NCBI GenBank assembly: GCA_011049175.1
Contig: DSCJ01000115.1
Coordinates: forward strand, 1 to 64,000
Length of the DNA stretch: 64,000 nucleotides
Source of the DNA: Bacteroidota bacterium
GTDB taxonomy: Bacteria; Bacteroidota; Bacteroidia; Bacteroidales; VadinHA17
Direction of reading: 5' to 3'
Shown here: one piece after another, positions 10,786 through 20,892 of the stretch
Layout of the letters: the number at the start of each line of letters is the position of its first letter
Position numbering within the stretch: the stretch's first letter is position 1
Made by a program: the position numbers and the translations under genes
The notes under the pieces: model-generated
The model's input: the letters and a program-made list of their open reading frames with translations, nothing else
What the model was told of the DNA's origin: nothing
The model's database searches: none

Positions 10786-11379
10786 ATGTACGAATACATC
10801 GAAGGATCCCTGGCAGAAATCTCCCCGACACATCTGGTGGTGGAAACCACGGGACTGGCTTACCACATACAGATATCCCTGTATTCCTATTCCCGGTATA
10901 CGGAAGAAGACCGGACCGGAAAAAAGGTTAAGGTGTATCTGCACCATATTGTAAGGGAAGATGCACAGTTGCTTTACGGATTCTATGACAGGCGGGAAAG
11001 ACAGATCTTTCGGCAGCTAATCTCGGTTTCCGGGGTAGGAGCGGGTACGGCCAGAATGATCCTTTCCGCACACCGGCCTGCAGAAATAGAAAAAGCCATT
11101 ATGCAGGCGGATGTCAACCTTCTGAAAAGCATCAAGGGAATCGGGATCAAATCGGCTCAGCGGATCATTGTTGACCTGAAAGGCAAAATAGGGAAAGATG
11201 CCGATGCCGGAGAAATTTTCGCCGCCGCAAGCAATACCCGGCGTGAAGAAGCGTTATCAGCATTGATAACACTGGGATTTCCGAAAGTCGCCGCCGGCAA
11301 GGTTATCGATTCCATTCTGGCTGAAAATCCGGAAGGGAATGTGGAAGAACTGATCAAGCTGGCGCTGAAACGGTTATAA
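10786..11379 (+). CDS. ruvA: Holliday junction branch migration protein RuvA
   Basis: MYEYIEGSLAEISPTHLVVETTGLAYHIQIS; HhH region IKGIGIKSAQRIIVDLK. Confidence 0.95.
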   Translation: MYEYIEGSLAEISPTHLVVETTGLAYHIQISLYSYSRYTEEDRTGKKVKVYLHHIVREDAQLLYGFYDRRERQIFRQLISVSGVGAGTARMILSAHRPAEIEKAIMQADVNLLKSIKGIGIKSAQRIIVDLKGKIGKDADAGEIFAAASNTRREEALSALITLGFPKVAAGKVIDSILAENPEGNVEELIKLALKRL

Positions 11380-11403
11380 CCCTCTTTTTACACCGGATCG
11401 CTT

Positions 11404-14400
11404 TTGCACAGAAAGGTTAAATATATCTGTATACTGACCCTTGGACTGTGGGCCGGTCAGGTAGCCGGATGGTTTGCCTCTCCCGTGAATGCACAGGACC
11501 CCCGGCAGGATACAACCCGTATCCCCCCTCCCGATCTTCCCTACCCCATACCGGTACGTTCGCACACCCTTCCCGGAAAGAAGGTTGAATCTCCCCTGTT
11601 CCTGAAAAATCCGTCGAATTTCGAAACCCGGGTGGATTACGATACCGAAACCAACCGGTATATCATTTACGAAACTGTGGGAGGACTGGAGATAGACCTG
11701 CCCAGGGTCATGACACCTGAAGAATACAGGCAATACCGTTACGACCAGATCATGCGGGAATACTGGCGATTACATGCCAGCGGCGACGAATCGGCCGGGG
11801 CTTCGTCCCTGATCCCCAAAATTTATGTTGAAAGCGAAGTTTTCGATAAAATTTTCGGAACCAGCACCATCGACATCAAACCCCAGGGAACGGCCGAGCT
11901 GATCTTCGGCATCAATTCGTCGCGTATTGACAATCCGCAGCTCTCGGAAAAACTCCGCCGGGTTACCACTTTCGATTTCCAGGAAAAAATCCAGATGAAT
12001 GTTACCGGAAGTATTGGCGATAAAATGAAGCTGGGCGTAAATTACAATACCGAAGCCACCTTTGATTTTGAAAACAAGACCAAGCTGGAATATTCGGGCC
12101 ATGAAGACGAGATCATCAAAAAAATCGAGGCAGGCGACGTCACCTTACCCCTGTCGGGCTCATTGATCACCGGAAGCCAGAGCCTGTTCGGGTTGAAAAC
12201 CGAACTGCAGTTCGGCCGGCTCACAGTCACCAGCGTTTTTTCCCAACAGAAGGGGGAAACCTCTGTGATTGAGGTAAAAGGCGGAGCCCAGCAGAACGAA
12301 TTCGAAGTGTTTGTTGACGAATACGATGCCAACCGGCATTTTTTCCTCTCACACTACTTCCGGGAAAGGTACAACGAGGCCCTGGCCAACCTCCCGGTGA
12401 TCAATTCACCCGTCCAGATTACCCGGGTGGAAGTGTGGGTTACCAACAAAAACAGCGATTTCGAGAATTCCAGGAATATCGTTGCCTTTATGGACCTGGG
12501 TGAAAACGAACGCATTCACAATGCCTATTTCACTCCCGATCCCGCCTATCCTTTCCCCGATAACCGGAGCAATTCCCTGTACGATGAAATGACGGGACCA
12601 TACAACGTGCGCGATATCAGCACAGTTTCCCAGGTACTCGACGGTTTCCCCGCTGCCGATTTCAGTATCGGGCAGGATTTCGAGAAGATTGAAAATGCCC
12701 GCAAGCTGGCCCCTAACGAATATACTTTTCATCCCACCCTGGGATACATTTCCCTGAACGCAGTCCTGCATTCCGATGAAGTGCTGGCAGTGGCCTATGA
12801 ATTCAGGGCAAACGGAAAAGTGTACCAGGTAGGAGAATTTTCCTTCGACGGAATCAATGCCCCCGACGCCCTCATCCTCAAACTCCTGAAAGGCACTAAC
12901 CTAACCCCAAAACTGCCCACCTGGGACCTGATGATGAAGAATATTTATGCTATCGGAGCATACCAGGTCAACCCGCAGAATTTCGAGATGAACATCATTT
13001 ACATGGATGACCAGGCCGGGACAGGAATCAATTATATCCGGGAAGGGGATATAAAAGATCAGATCCTGCTGCGGGTGATGAACCTCGACAACCTGAACAG
13101 CCAGATGGATCCTTATCCCGACGGGATGTTCGATTTCATTGAAGGGGTGACCATTCTTCCGTCCAACGGCAGGGTTATTTTCCCCGTGCTGGAACCGTTC
13201 GGCTCTTACCTGAGGGAAAAGATCGGGAACGATGCCCTTGCCGACAAATACGTATTCGAAGAACTGTATGACTCCACTCTGGCCCGGGCCATTCAGGTGG
13301 CTGAAAAAAATAAATTCAGGCTGCAGGGAACCTACCAGTCGTCTGTCAGTTCCGAGATTCCTCTGAATGCCCTCAATGTACCACAAGGCTCGGTGGTGGT
13401 AACGGCCGGAGGCATCCAGCTGAAAGAAAACATCGACTATACAGTGGATTACACTCTTGGCAGGGTTAACATCCTCAACACCGGGCTTCTCGAATCGGGA
13501 ACCCCCATCCGGATATCTTTGGAAAGCAATCAGCTGTTCAATATCCAGACAAAAACCCTGGTGGGATCGCACTTCGATTACCGGATATCGGATAATTTCA
13601 ATGTCGGGGCCACCATCCTGAACCTTACGGAACGCCCACTGACCCAGAAAGTAAACATCGGGAACGAACCCATATCGAATACTATATGGGGGGTCAATTC
13701 TTCCTTCCATACCGAAGCGCCCTTTATCACCCGGATGGTGGATTTCCTTCCCTTCGTCAATACCAACCAGCCCTCTTCCATCACCTTCTTCGGCGAATTT
13801 GCCCACCTCATCCCTGGGCACAGCCGGGCTATTGAAAAACAGGGAATTACATACATCGATGATTTCGAAGGCAGTGAAACCAGCATCGATCTGAAGTCTA
13901 TCCCCCCCTGGGTGCATGCCAGCACACCCCAGGGACAACCCGACATGTTCCCGGAAGGAGCCCTTAGCAACAATCTGGCGTACGGGTTTAACCGGGCCCG
14001 GTTGGCCTGGTACGTGATCGACCCCCTGTTCCTGAGGAACAATTCCTCCACACCGGCACACATAAAAAACAATCCCGACCTGCAGTCGAGCCACTATGTA
14101 AGGGAAGTATTCGAAAAGGAAATATGGCCCAACAAGGAAAGTCCCAGCGGCATCCCCACCAATATTGCCGTTCTCAATCTATCCTTCTATCCCAGGGAAA
14201 AAGGTCCCTACAATTACGATACAGGCCCCTCCATGTATTCGGCAGGACTCGATCCATCAGGATACCTGTCGTCTCCCGAAACCAGGTGGGGGGGCATCAT
14301 GCGCGAAGTCCCTATCAAGGATTTTGAAACCTCAAATATCCAGTTTATCGAATTCTGGCTGATGGATCCCTTTGTGGAAGACAGCCTCAACCCCGGCGGG

Positions 14401-17400
14401 GAACTGTATATTAACCTGGGAAACGTATCTGAAGATATTCTTCGCGACGGCAGAAAAAGCTTTGAGAACGGGCTGCCAACCTCGCCGGAAGAAGAAGCCC
14501 TGATGGATACCACGGTATGGGGACGTGTTCCAAAAACACAGTCGCTGGTAAAGGCATTCGACCAGGCCGCACGGAAACAGCAGGATATCGGGCTTGACGG
14601 ACTGAATAATGAGCAGGAACAGGAGTTTTACAACGACTATGTTCAGCAGATCTCTTCACAGGTCAGTGATCCGGCCATGAGGGAAGAGCTCATCAATGAT
14701 CCTGCACAGGATGATTTTCATTACTTCCGGGGATCGGACTACGATGCCATGGAACTCGGCATTCTGGAGCGGTACAAGAAATACAACGGGCTGGAGGGAA
14801 ATTCCCCGGCCTTCGAGGAAACGACCGAAGATTACCCCACCAGCGGCTCCACCCTGCCGAATGAAGAAGATATCAACCGCGACAACACCCTGAGCGAAAC
14901 AGAAAGCTACTACCAGTACAAGGTCGACATAAGGCAGGATTTCTTCGATGTGGGCCGGAATTACATCATCAACCGCGAAAGAGCCACCGTGGAATTTGCC
15001 AACGGAAAACAATCTTCCGTCGACTGGTATCAGTTCCGTATCCCGGTGACCGATTTTGAACGGATTGTTGGGAACATCCAGGATTTCAAATCCATTCGTT
15101 TTGTACGCCTGTTCCTAAAAGGTTTCGAAAAAGAAACCCACCTGCGGTTCGCCCGATTCGAGCTTATCAGGGGAGAGTGGAGAAAATACAACCTCAGCAT
15201 ATGGGAGGGAGGAGAACGGGAAACCACCGAGGAACTGACCGACGCATCCTTCGAGATCGGATCGGTAAACATCGAGGAGAACGGGGGCAAGGACCCCGTT
15301 AACTACGTTCTTCCTCCCGGAATTACCCGCGTGATTGACCCCACCAATCCCGAGCTCAGGCAGCTCAACGAACAGTCCATCGTACTGAAAGTACGTGACC
15401 TGGCCGACGGGGATGCCCGTGCCGCTTTCCGGAACGTGAATCTTGATATCAGGCAGTACAAAAGGCTGGAAATGGAAGTACATGCCGAGGCCCTTCCGGG
15501 AATCAACCTTCAGGACGATGAAATCCACGTTTTTATCAGACTTGGATCCGATTACCGAAACAATTTCTATGAATACGAAATTCCGGTCAAACTCACACCT
15601 CCCAAACCCCCCGGAGGCTACAGCAACGAAAGCGCGGACGACCGGCGCATCGTGTGGCCCGAGGAAAACCGCTTTGACATCCCCCTGGAACTGTTCCAGG
15701 ACGTGAAGCAAACCCGGAACAATGAAATGCAAAACCCGGCAAACCGGGTGTCGGTGAATGACCTTTTTTCCATGATCGTTGACGGACGCCGCGTCAGTGT
15801 AACAGGCAACCCCAACCTCAGCAATATCCGCACCATCATGATCGGGATCAGAAACCCCTCACAACAACGTAATCAGGCTTCAGACGACGGCCTCCCCAAA
15901 TCGGCGGAAGTGTGGATGAATGAACTCCGGCTGACGCATTTCAATGAGGAAGGAGGATGGGCCGCCAATGCCAGGGTCACCACCCGCCTGGCCGACCTGG
16001 GATCGATCGACATAGCCGGCAGCACCAGTACCCCCGGTTTCGGAAGCATAGAAAAAAAAGTGAATGAACGGAGCAAGGAAACGATCATGCAGTACGATAT
16101 ATCGTCCAATCTGGAACTGGGGAAATTCCTGCCCGATGCGTTGAATTTCCGCATACCCATGTATATCGGTTTTTCAGAAGGGATCATCAACCCGCAGTAC
16201 AACCCCCTCGATCCGGATATCCCGCTGAGAAAGGCCCTTAACAATGCCGAAACCCGCGCTGAACGCGATTCCATCCTGAAAAATTCACAGGATATCACCC
16301 GGAGGAAATCCATCAATTTCACCAATGTGCGAATCGAAAAAAGGCAGGGGAAACCCCATTTCTGGGATATTTCTAATTTCGCCTTCAGCTACAGCTATCA
16401 CGAAACATACCACCGCGATATAAAAACCGATTTTCATATACAGAAAAATTACCGGGGAACCATCAACTATATCTATAATGCCCGGCCGAAACCCGTTGTT
16501 CCCTTTCAACAGTCGCAGCTGTTCCGCCGGCCGATTTTCCGCCTGATCAGGGACTTTAACTTCAACTACATGCCTTCGCATATCTCCCTGCGAACCGATA
16601 TGTACCGGTATTACGAAGAAAAAAAGCTGAGGAAAATCGACCATCCCGATCTGAGGATCGAACCCACATTCAGGAAAGATTTTGAATGGAATACCTATTT
16701 CGACCTGAAATACGACCTCACCCGGGCATTGAAGATCGATTTTTCCTCATCCAACACCGCCCGGATCGATGAACCGGAAGGAGGGGTTGACCGGGAACGC
16801 TATGAAGACGGCTATACCCTGTGGAAAGATTCTGTCCTGACCAACCTGAAAAATATGGGACGTACCATTTCCTACCACCACAGCCTGAACGTAAACTATA
16901 CCCTTCCCATCAACAAGATCCCCCTGTTCAACTGGATCACCGTGAATGCCCGGTACAACGCTACCTTCGGATGGGATGCCGGCCCGCAATTTGCCGATAC
17001 TTCGGATATTGAACTCGGAAACACCATCAAGAATTCCAATACCGGTCAGCTGTCGGGACAACTGAATATGAACAACCTGTACAATAAGGTGGGTTTCCTG
17101 AAAAAGGTCAATGACAAGTACCGGAATAACCGCAGGGTGGATACCCGGGAAAAGGAATACAAAACCGTTACTTATGAAAGAAAGGGGGTATACATTTCCG
17201 ATAACCGGCCCAGATCCATCGTGCATAATCTGAAAACAGAAGACATACAGGTAACCATCTTTGATGAGAATAACCGGGAAATCGATCTGGATGTGGAAAT
17301 AATGGATGAAAGGAGGATACGCATCAACAGCGATACCATTTACCGGGGCACCCGGGTGGTAGTGGAAGGACAGGTGGAAAAAGGCGAAAGCGTGCTTACA

Positions 17401-18831
17401 CTCATAGCCGACAACCTGGCACGTATCCTGATGTCGGTCAAGAATGTTTCCATATCCTATTCGCAAACCCAGGGAACCCTTCTGCCCGGATACCTTCCCG
17501 AAACCCGCTTTTATACGGCCGGCCTGATGGATGTGAACGGCATGCTCTCTCCCGGCTGGGAATTTATTCTGGGTGTACAGGACAGGGATTTCCTGGAAAG
17601 AAGCATCGGAAACGACTGGCTGACCACCGACCCCAGAATGATCTCTCCCTATGTAATGACCCACAATGAAAACTTCAACCTGCGCAGCACCCTTGAACCC
17701 ATCCCCGGCATGCGCATCGATGTAACAGCCACCCGCAGGTTCTCAAAGAACATGAACGAGTATTATACCTATGACGATTCGCTGGGAAGGATCGTTGTTT
17801 CCAATCCCATAACCACCGGAAATTTCAGTATCAGCATGATTACCTGGGGAACCGCCTTCAAAAAAATCTCTTCAGACAACCGGTATGCATCGGAAATTTT
17901 CAACAAAATGAAAGATTATGCTTCCATCATTTCGGCCAGGCTGGCAGCAGAACGGGTGGCCAGTCCGGAACACGGCTATAACCCGAATGCCCACGAAATA
18001 ATAGAAGGAAGGAAATTTTACGACGGGTACGGACCCACCTCCCAGCAGGTGCTGATCCCGGCATTCATGGCAGCATATACCAACCGCGACCCTGACAGGA
18101 TCACCATCGATCCCTTCCCGTCTCTGTTGCATATCATGCCGAACTGGCGACTAACTTACGAAGGACTTTCAAACATTGAATTCCTGCAAACCTTTATCCG
18201 CTCCATTACCATCAACCACCAGTACCGCTCCTCATACGATGTGGCGGGCTACTCCAGCAACTTGGAATACGAGCCCGGGGAAGACGGCTTCAGCTATGTA
18301 CGCGATATGACCGGAGGGAATTTTCTGCCTCCCAATGAGATCAGTGCGGTCTCTATCAATGAGCAGTTCAGCCCCCTGATCAATTTTGAAATGAACTGGG
18401 TTAACAGCCTCACCTCCCGCATAGAATACCGGAAATCACGGTCCCTGGCACTCAGTTTCGCTAACAACCAGCTGACCGATGTTATGAACAATGAGCTCAT
18501 TATTGGAGCCGGTTACCGTTTCGATGAAGTGCAGTTCATCATCCGTACCGGAGGGGGAGAAAAACAATTCAAGAGCGACCTGAATGTAAGACTTGACCTT
18601 TCGGTGCGCGACAGCAAAACCGTGCTGAGAAAGCTGGTAGAAGAACAGGATCAGATCACGGCAGGCCAGCAACGCATTGCCCTTCAACTCAGTGCCGACT
18701 ACGTGCTGAGCGACCGGTTCAACCTGCGGCTGTTCTTCGACAAGGACATTTCCAATCCCTATGTTTACAGAACTTTCCCCACCAGCAATACCAATTTCGG
18801 CTTCAGTGTCAGGTTTACCCTGGCCCAGTAG
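11404..18831 (+). CDS. sprA: Cell surface protein SprA (T9SS outer-membrane translocon)
   Basis: 2475-aa protein with repeated SprA-type features (YVESEVFDKIFGTSTIDIKPQGTAELIFGI..., GITYIDDFEGSETSIDL); TTG start, TAG stop. Confidence 0.93.
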   Translation: MHRKVKYICILTLGLWAGQVAGWFASPVNAQDPRQDTTRIPPPDLPYPIPVRSHTLPGKKVESPLFLKNPSNFETRVDYDTETNRYIIYETVGGLEIDLPRVMTPEEYRQYRYDQIMREYWRLHASGDESAGASSLIPKIYVESEVFDKIFGTSTIDIKPQGTAELIFGINSSRIDNPQLSEKLRRVTTFDFQEKIQMNVTGSIGDKMKLGVNYNTEATFDFENKTKLEYSGHEDEIIKKIEAGDVTLPLSGSLITGSQSLFGLKTELQFGRLTVTSVFSQQKGETSVIEVKGGAQQNEFEVFVDEYDANRHFFLSHYFRERYNEALANLPVINSPVQITRVEVWVTNKNSDFENSRNIVAFMDLGENERIHNAYFTPDPAYPFPDNRSNSLYDEMTGPYNVRDISTVSQVLDGFPAADFSIGQDFEKIENARKLAPNEYTFHPTLGYISLNAVLHSDEVLAVAYEFRANGKVYQVGEFSFDGINAPDALILKLLKGTNLTPKLPTWDLMMKNIYAIGAYQVNPQNFEMNIIYMDDQAGTGINYIREGDIKDQILLRVMNLDNLNSQMDPYPDGMFDFIEGVTILPSNGRVIFPVLEPFGSYLREKIGNDALADKYVFEELYDSTLARAIQVAEKNKFRLQGTYQSSVSSEIPLNALNVPQGSVVVTAGGIQLKENIDYTVDYTLGRVNILNTGLLESGTPIRISLESNQLFNIQTKTLVGSHFDYRISDNFNVGATILNLTERPLTQKVNIGNEPISNTIWGVNSSFHTEAPFITRMVDFLPFVNTNQPSSITFFGEFAHLIPGHSRAIEKQGITYIDDFEGSETSIDLKSIPPWVHASTPQGQPDMFPEGALSNNLAYGFNRARLAWYVIDPLFLRNNSSTPAHIKNNPDLQSSHYVREVFEKEIWPNKESPSGIPTNIAVLNLSFYPREKGPYNYDTGPSMYSAGLDPSGYLSSPETRWGGIMREVPIKDFETSNIQFIEFWLMDPFVEDSLNPGGELYINLGNVSEDILRDGRKSFENGLPTSPEEEALMDTTVWGRVPKTQSLVKAFDQAARKQQDIGLDGLNNEQEQEFYNDYVQQISSQVSDPAMREELINDPAQDDFHYFRGSDYDAMELGILERYKKYNGLEGNSPAFEETTEDYPTSGSTLPNEEDINRDNTLSETESYYQYKVDIRQDFFDVGRNYIINRERATVEFANGKQSSVDWYQFRIPVTDFERIVGNIQDFKSIRFVRLFLKGFEKETHLRFARFELIRGEWRKYNLSIWEGGERETTEELTDASFEIGSVNIEENGGKDPVNYVLPPGITRVIDPTNPELRQLNEQSIVLKVRDLADGDARAAFRNVNLDIRQYKRLEMEVHAEALPGINLQDDEIHVFIRLGSDYRNNFYEYEIPVKLTPPKPPGGYSNESADDRRIVWPEENRFDIPLELFQDVKQTRNNEMQNPANRVSVNDLFSMIVDGRRVSVTGNPNLSNIRTIMIGIRNPSQQRNQASDDGLPKSAEVWMNELRLTHFNEEGGWAANARVTTRLADLGSIDIAGSTSTPGFGSIEKKVNERSKETIMQYDISSNLELGKFLPDALNFRIPMYIGFSEGIINPQYNPLDPDIPLRKALNNAETRAERDSILKNSQDITRRKSINFTNVRIEKRQGKPHFWDISNFAFSYSYHETYHRDIKTDFHIQKNYRGTINYIYNARPKPVVPFQQSQLFRRPIFRLIRDFNFNYMPSHISLRTDMYRYYEEKKLRKIDHPDLRIEPTFRKDFEWNTYFDLKYDLTRALKIDFSSSNTARIDEPEGGVDRERYEDGYTLWKDSVLTNLKNMGRTISYHHSLNVNYTLPINKIPLFNWITVNARYNATFGWDAGPQFADTSDIELGNTIKNSNTGQLSGQLNMNNLYNKVGFLKKVNDKYRNNRRVDTREKEYKTVTYERKGVYISDNRPRSIVHNLKTEDIQVTIFDENNREIDLDVEIMDERRIRINSDTIYRGTRVVVEGQVEKGESVLTLIADNLARILMSVKNVSISYSQTQGTLLPGYLPETRFYTAGLMDVNGMLSPGWEFILGVQDRDFLERSIGNDWLTTDPRMISPYVMTHNENFNLRSTLEPIPGMRIDVTATRRFSKNMNEYYTYDDSLGRIVVSNPITTGNFSISMITWGTAFKKISSDNRYASEIFNKMKDYASIISARLAAERVASPEHGYNPNAHEIIEGRKFYDGYGPTSQQVLIPAFMAAYTNRDPDRITIDPFPSLLHIMPNWRLTYEGLSNIEFLQTFIRSITINHQYRSSYDVAGYSSNLEYEPGEDGFSYVRDMTGGNFLPPNEISAVSINEQFSPLINFEMNWVNSLTSRIEYRKSRSLALSFANNQLTDVMNNELIIGAGYRFDEVQFIIRTGGGEKQFKSDLNVRLDLSVRDSKTVLRKLVEEQDQITAGQQRIALQLSADYVLSDRFNLRLFFDKDISNPYVYRTFPTSNTNFGFSVRFTLAQ

Positions 18832-18861
18832 TTTGCTTTTCTTAAATTTTATGTATTTTTG
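18832..18861 (+). promoter_or_regulatory. Putative Bacteroidota promoter for gcvH
   Basis: TTTG (18832-18835), 18-nt spacer, TATTTTTG (18854-18861). Confidence 0.55.
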
Positions 18862-18889
18862 GTTCAGCCAACCCTTAAAAACCTGAATT

Positions 18890-19270
18890 ATGAATATACC
18901 AAAAAACCTGAAGTACACAGAAGACCATGAATGGATACGAGTAGAAGGGAAGGAAGCCTTTGTGGGGGTAACCGATTTTGCCCAGGGAGAACTGGGTGAT
19001 GTGGTATTCATTGAAATTGAAACCGCCGGGGAATCGCTCGGCAAAGGAGAGGCCTTCGGCACCATCGAAGCGGTAAAAACGGTAAGTGACCTGTTCATGC
19101 CGGTATCGGGAAAAGTGGAGGAAGTCAATCCTGAGCTGGAAAACAACCCGGAGATCGTAAACAAGGATCCTTACGGGAAAGGATGGATGATCAAAATCAC
19201 CCCCTCCGATCTGTCGGAACTGGACAGCCTGCTCTCCCCGGAAGAGTATGAAGCTTTGCTGAACAAATAA
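18890..19270 (+). CDS. gcvH: Glycine cleavage system protein H
   Basis: KYTEDHEWIRVEG, GTIEAVKTVSDLFMPVSG lipoylation motif. Confidence 0.97.
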   Translation: MNIPKNLKYTEDHEWIRVEGKEAFVGVTDFAQGELGDVVFIEIETAGESLGKGEAFGTIEAVKTVSDLFMPVSGKVEEVNPELENNPEIVNKDPYGKGWMIKITPSDLSELDSLLSPEEYEALLNK

Positions 19271-19288
19271 TATACGAATCGGTTTCCC

Positions 19289-19319
19289 AACCCCGGCGGT
19301 TTTCCACCGGGGTTTTTTA
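19289..19319 (+). terminator. Intrinsic terminator after gcvH
   Basis: aaccccgg...ccggggtt hairpin followed by a T-rich run. Confidence 0.75.
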
Positions 19320-19338
19320 TTTTTACTGTAAAAATACC

Positions 19339-20892
19339 GTGCCGTCTTTCACCAGTCGAAAAGCCCTGATAGCCGCCTTTCTGTTCCTGGGGCTGTTCCT
19401 GCTGCTTCCCACCAACAACCCGGGGATTGATGCCTGGTATTATGCCGCTTCGGTGAAATATCAGGGAGAACTTTTCCATCCTCACCACCTGTTGTATAAC
19501 GCCACCTGTTACCTCGTTGCCCGGCTGTTTTCCATTGCCGGGGCAACTCCCGGCACACTTTCCCTGATGAACGCGCTGAATGCTTTCATTGCCTTCCTGA
19601 TCCTTCTGGTTATGATCCGGATCATACGAATGCTGTCAGACAGTGCGGATATGGACCTTGCCGGGGTGGTCTTTACAGGAAGCTGTTTCGCCCTGATGCG
19701 GTATGCCACGGAAAGTGAAACCTATCTGTTTCCCCTGCTCCTGGGTCTGATGGCCAGTATGTTTTTTCTGCATTACCGGCACTCAGGGAGGATCCGGGAT
19801 GTGGTACTCTCCGGATTGCTGGCTTCCCTGGGTGTACTATACCACCAGACGGGCATATTCTGGTGGATGGGATTGCTGGCACTCACACTGTTCAATTCCG
19901 GTAAGAAAAAAGCTGCTCTGGGCTATGCCGCCACTGGCCTTATCATTCCCCTGGTCTACCTGGGTGTATGGTTCAGCATGAACGGGTTAACGGGAATAAA
20001 GCCCCTGACAGGTTTTATCTTCCGGTCATACCTGGAAGGTGATGCTTCCCTTTCCGCTGATATCACAGGCTTTCTTCTCGGCCTGGCGGGGCTGGTCAGA
20101 AGCTTTCTGCAGGTACACGGCAACATGTGGCTGCTTTTCAGGCACAGTCTGTGGTACCTTTTCCCGGCCCTGCTGGCGGTTGCCGTATGGAGTGTGCTTC
20201 TTCTCCGCCGGCCATGGAACCGGATCACCCGGAAGCACGGACAGGAAAGGTTCGCCACGGTGCATCTGTCCATATCCGTCGCCCTGTGGATATTTGCCGT
20301 ACTGTCGTCGGGAAATGTGGAATTTATGGTAGCTATCCCTGCTTTGCTCTTCATATCATCCATCGCAGTATTCCGGTTCTCTGTGCACACGGTTTTGCTA
20401 ACCGGTACGGGCCTGCTGATATGGAACACAGGATACGGACTGATACCGGCCCGCCTGTACCGGTACGAGCCGGTCAGGGAACTGGCCGCGCGGGTAGCCG
20501 AACATCCGGGCGACCTGTTCATTCTGAAAGAAGACCAGCGTATACAGGCTGCTTATTATTACCTTACGGGCAAGGAAACGGCGCCGGGAATATTCAGGCC
20601 CCCCTCCGACCTGCCGCGCCGTGGCATAACCGCCGGTTCACTTCACCGGCGAATCGAACAAACCCTTGAACGGGGAGGAAATGTGTGGACCGATTGCCTT
20701 GAAAGGCCCGTGGTGTTGAACCGCGCGACCCTGGTATCAGGTCAGGATACAACTTTCTTCAGCAGGTACCTTACGGTGCCCTCCGACACACTACATACTT
20801 TTTACGGAAATACCATCATCCACCGGGTGGATCTGAAAAACGGGCAGTCTAAAGGGTTTTCTTCACTTCCACTTCCTGATAGCCCTCGATGA
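19339..20892 (+). CDS. Uncharacterised polytopic membrane protein (glycosyltransferase-like topology)
   Basis: 517-aa ORF, GTG start, many hydrophobic helices in the first ~370 aa; 3' end overlaps infB 3' end. Confidence 0.6.
   Translation: MPSFTSRKALIAAFLFLGLFLLLPTNNPGIDAWYYAASVKYQGELFHPHHLLYNATCYLVARLFSIAGATPGTLSLMNALNAFIAFLILLVMIRIIRMLSDSADMDLAGVVFTGSCFALMRYATESETYLFPLLLGLMASMFFLHYRHSGRIRDVVLSGLLASLGVLYHQTGIFWWMGLLALTLFNSGKKKAALGYAATGLIIPLVYLGVWFSMNGLTGIKPLTGFIFRSYLEGDASLSADITGFLLGLAGLVRSFLQVHGNMWLLFRHSLWYLFPALLAVAVWSVLLLRRPWNRITRKHGQERFATVHLSISVALWIFAVLSSGNVEFMVAIPALLFISSIAVFRFSVHTVLLTGTGLLIWNTGYGLIPARLYRYEPVRELAARVAEHPGDLFILKEDQRIQAAYYYLTGKETAPGIFRPPSDLPRRGITAGSLHRRIEQTLERGGNVWTDCLERPVVLNRATLVSGQDTTFFSRYLTVPSDTLHTFYGNTIIHRVDLKNGQSKGFSSLPLPDSPR

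Noticed and set aside
12901-14094. 397-aa - strand ORF (and others at 14656-15012, 16747-17664)
   Set aside because: Antisense shadows of sprA.
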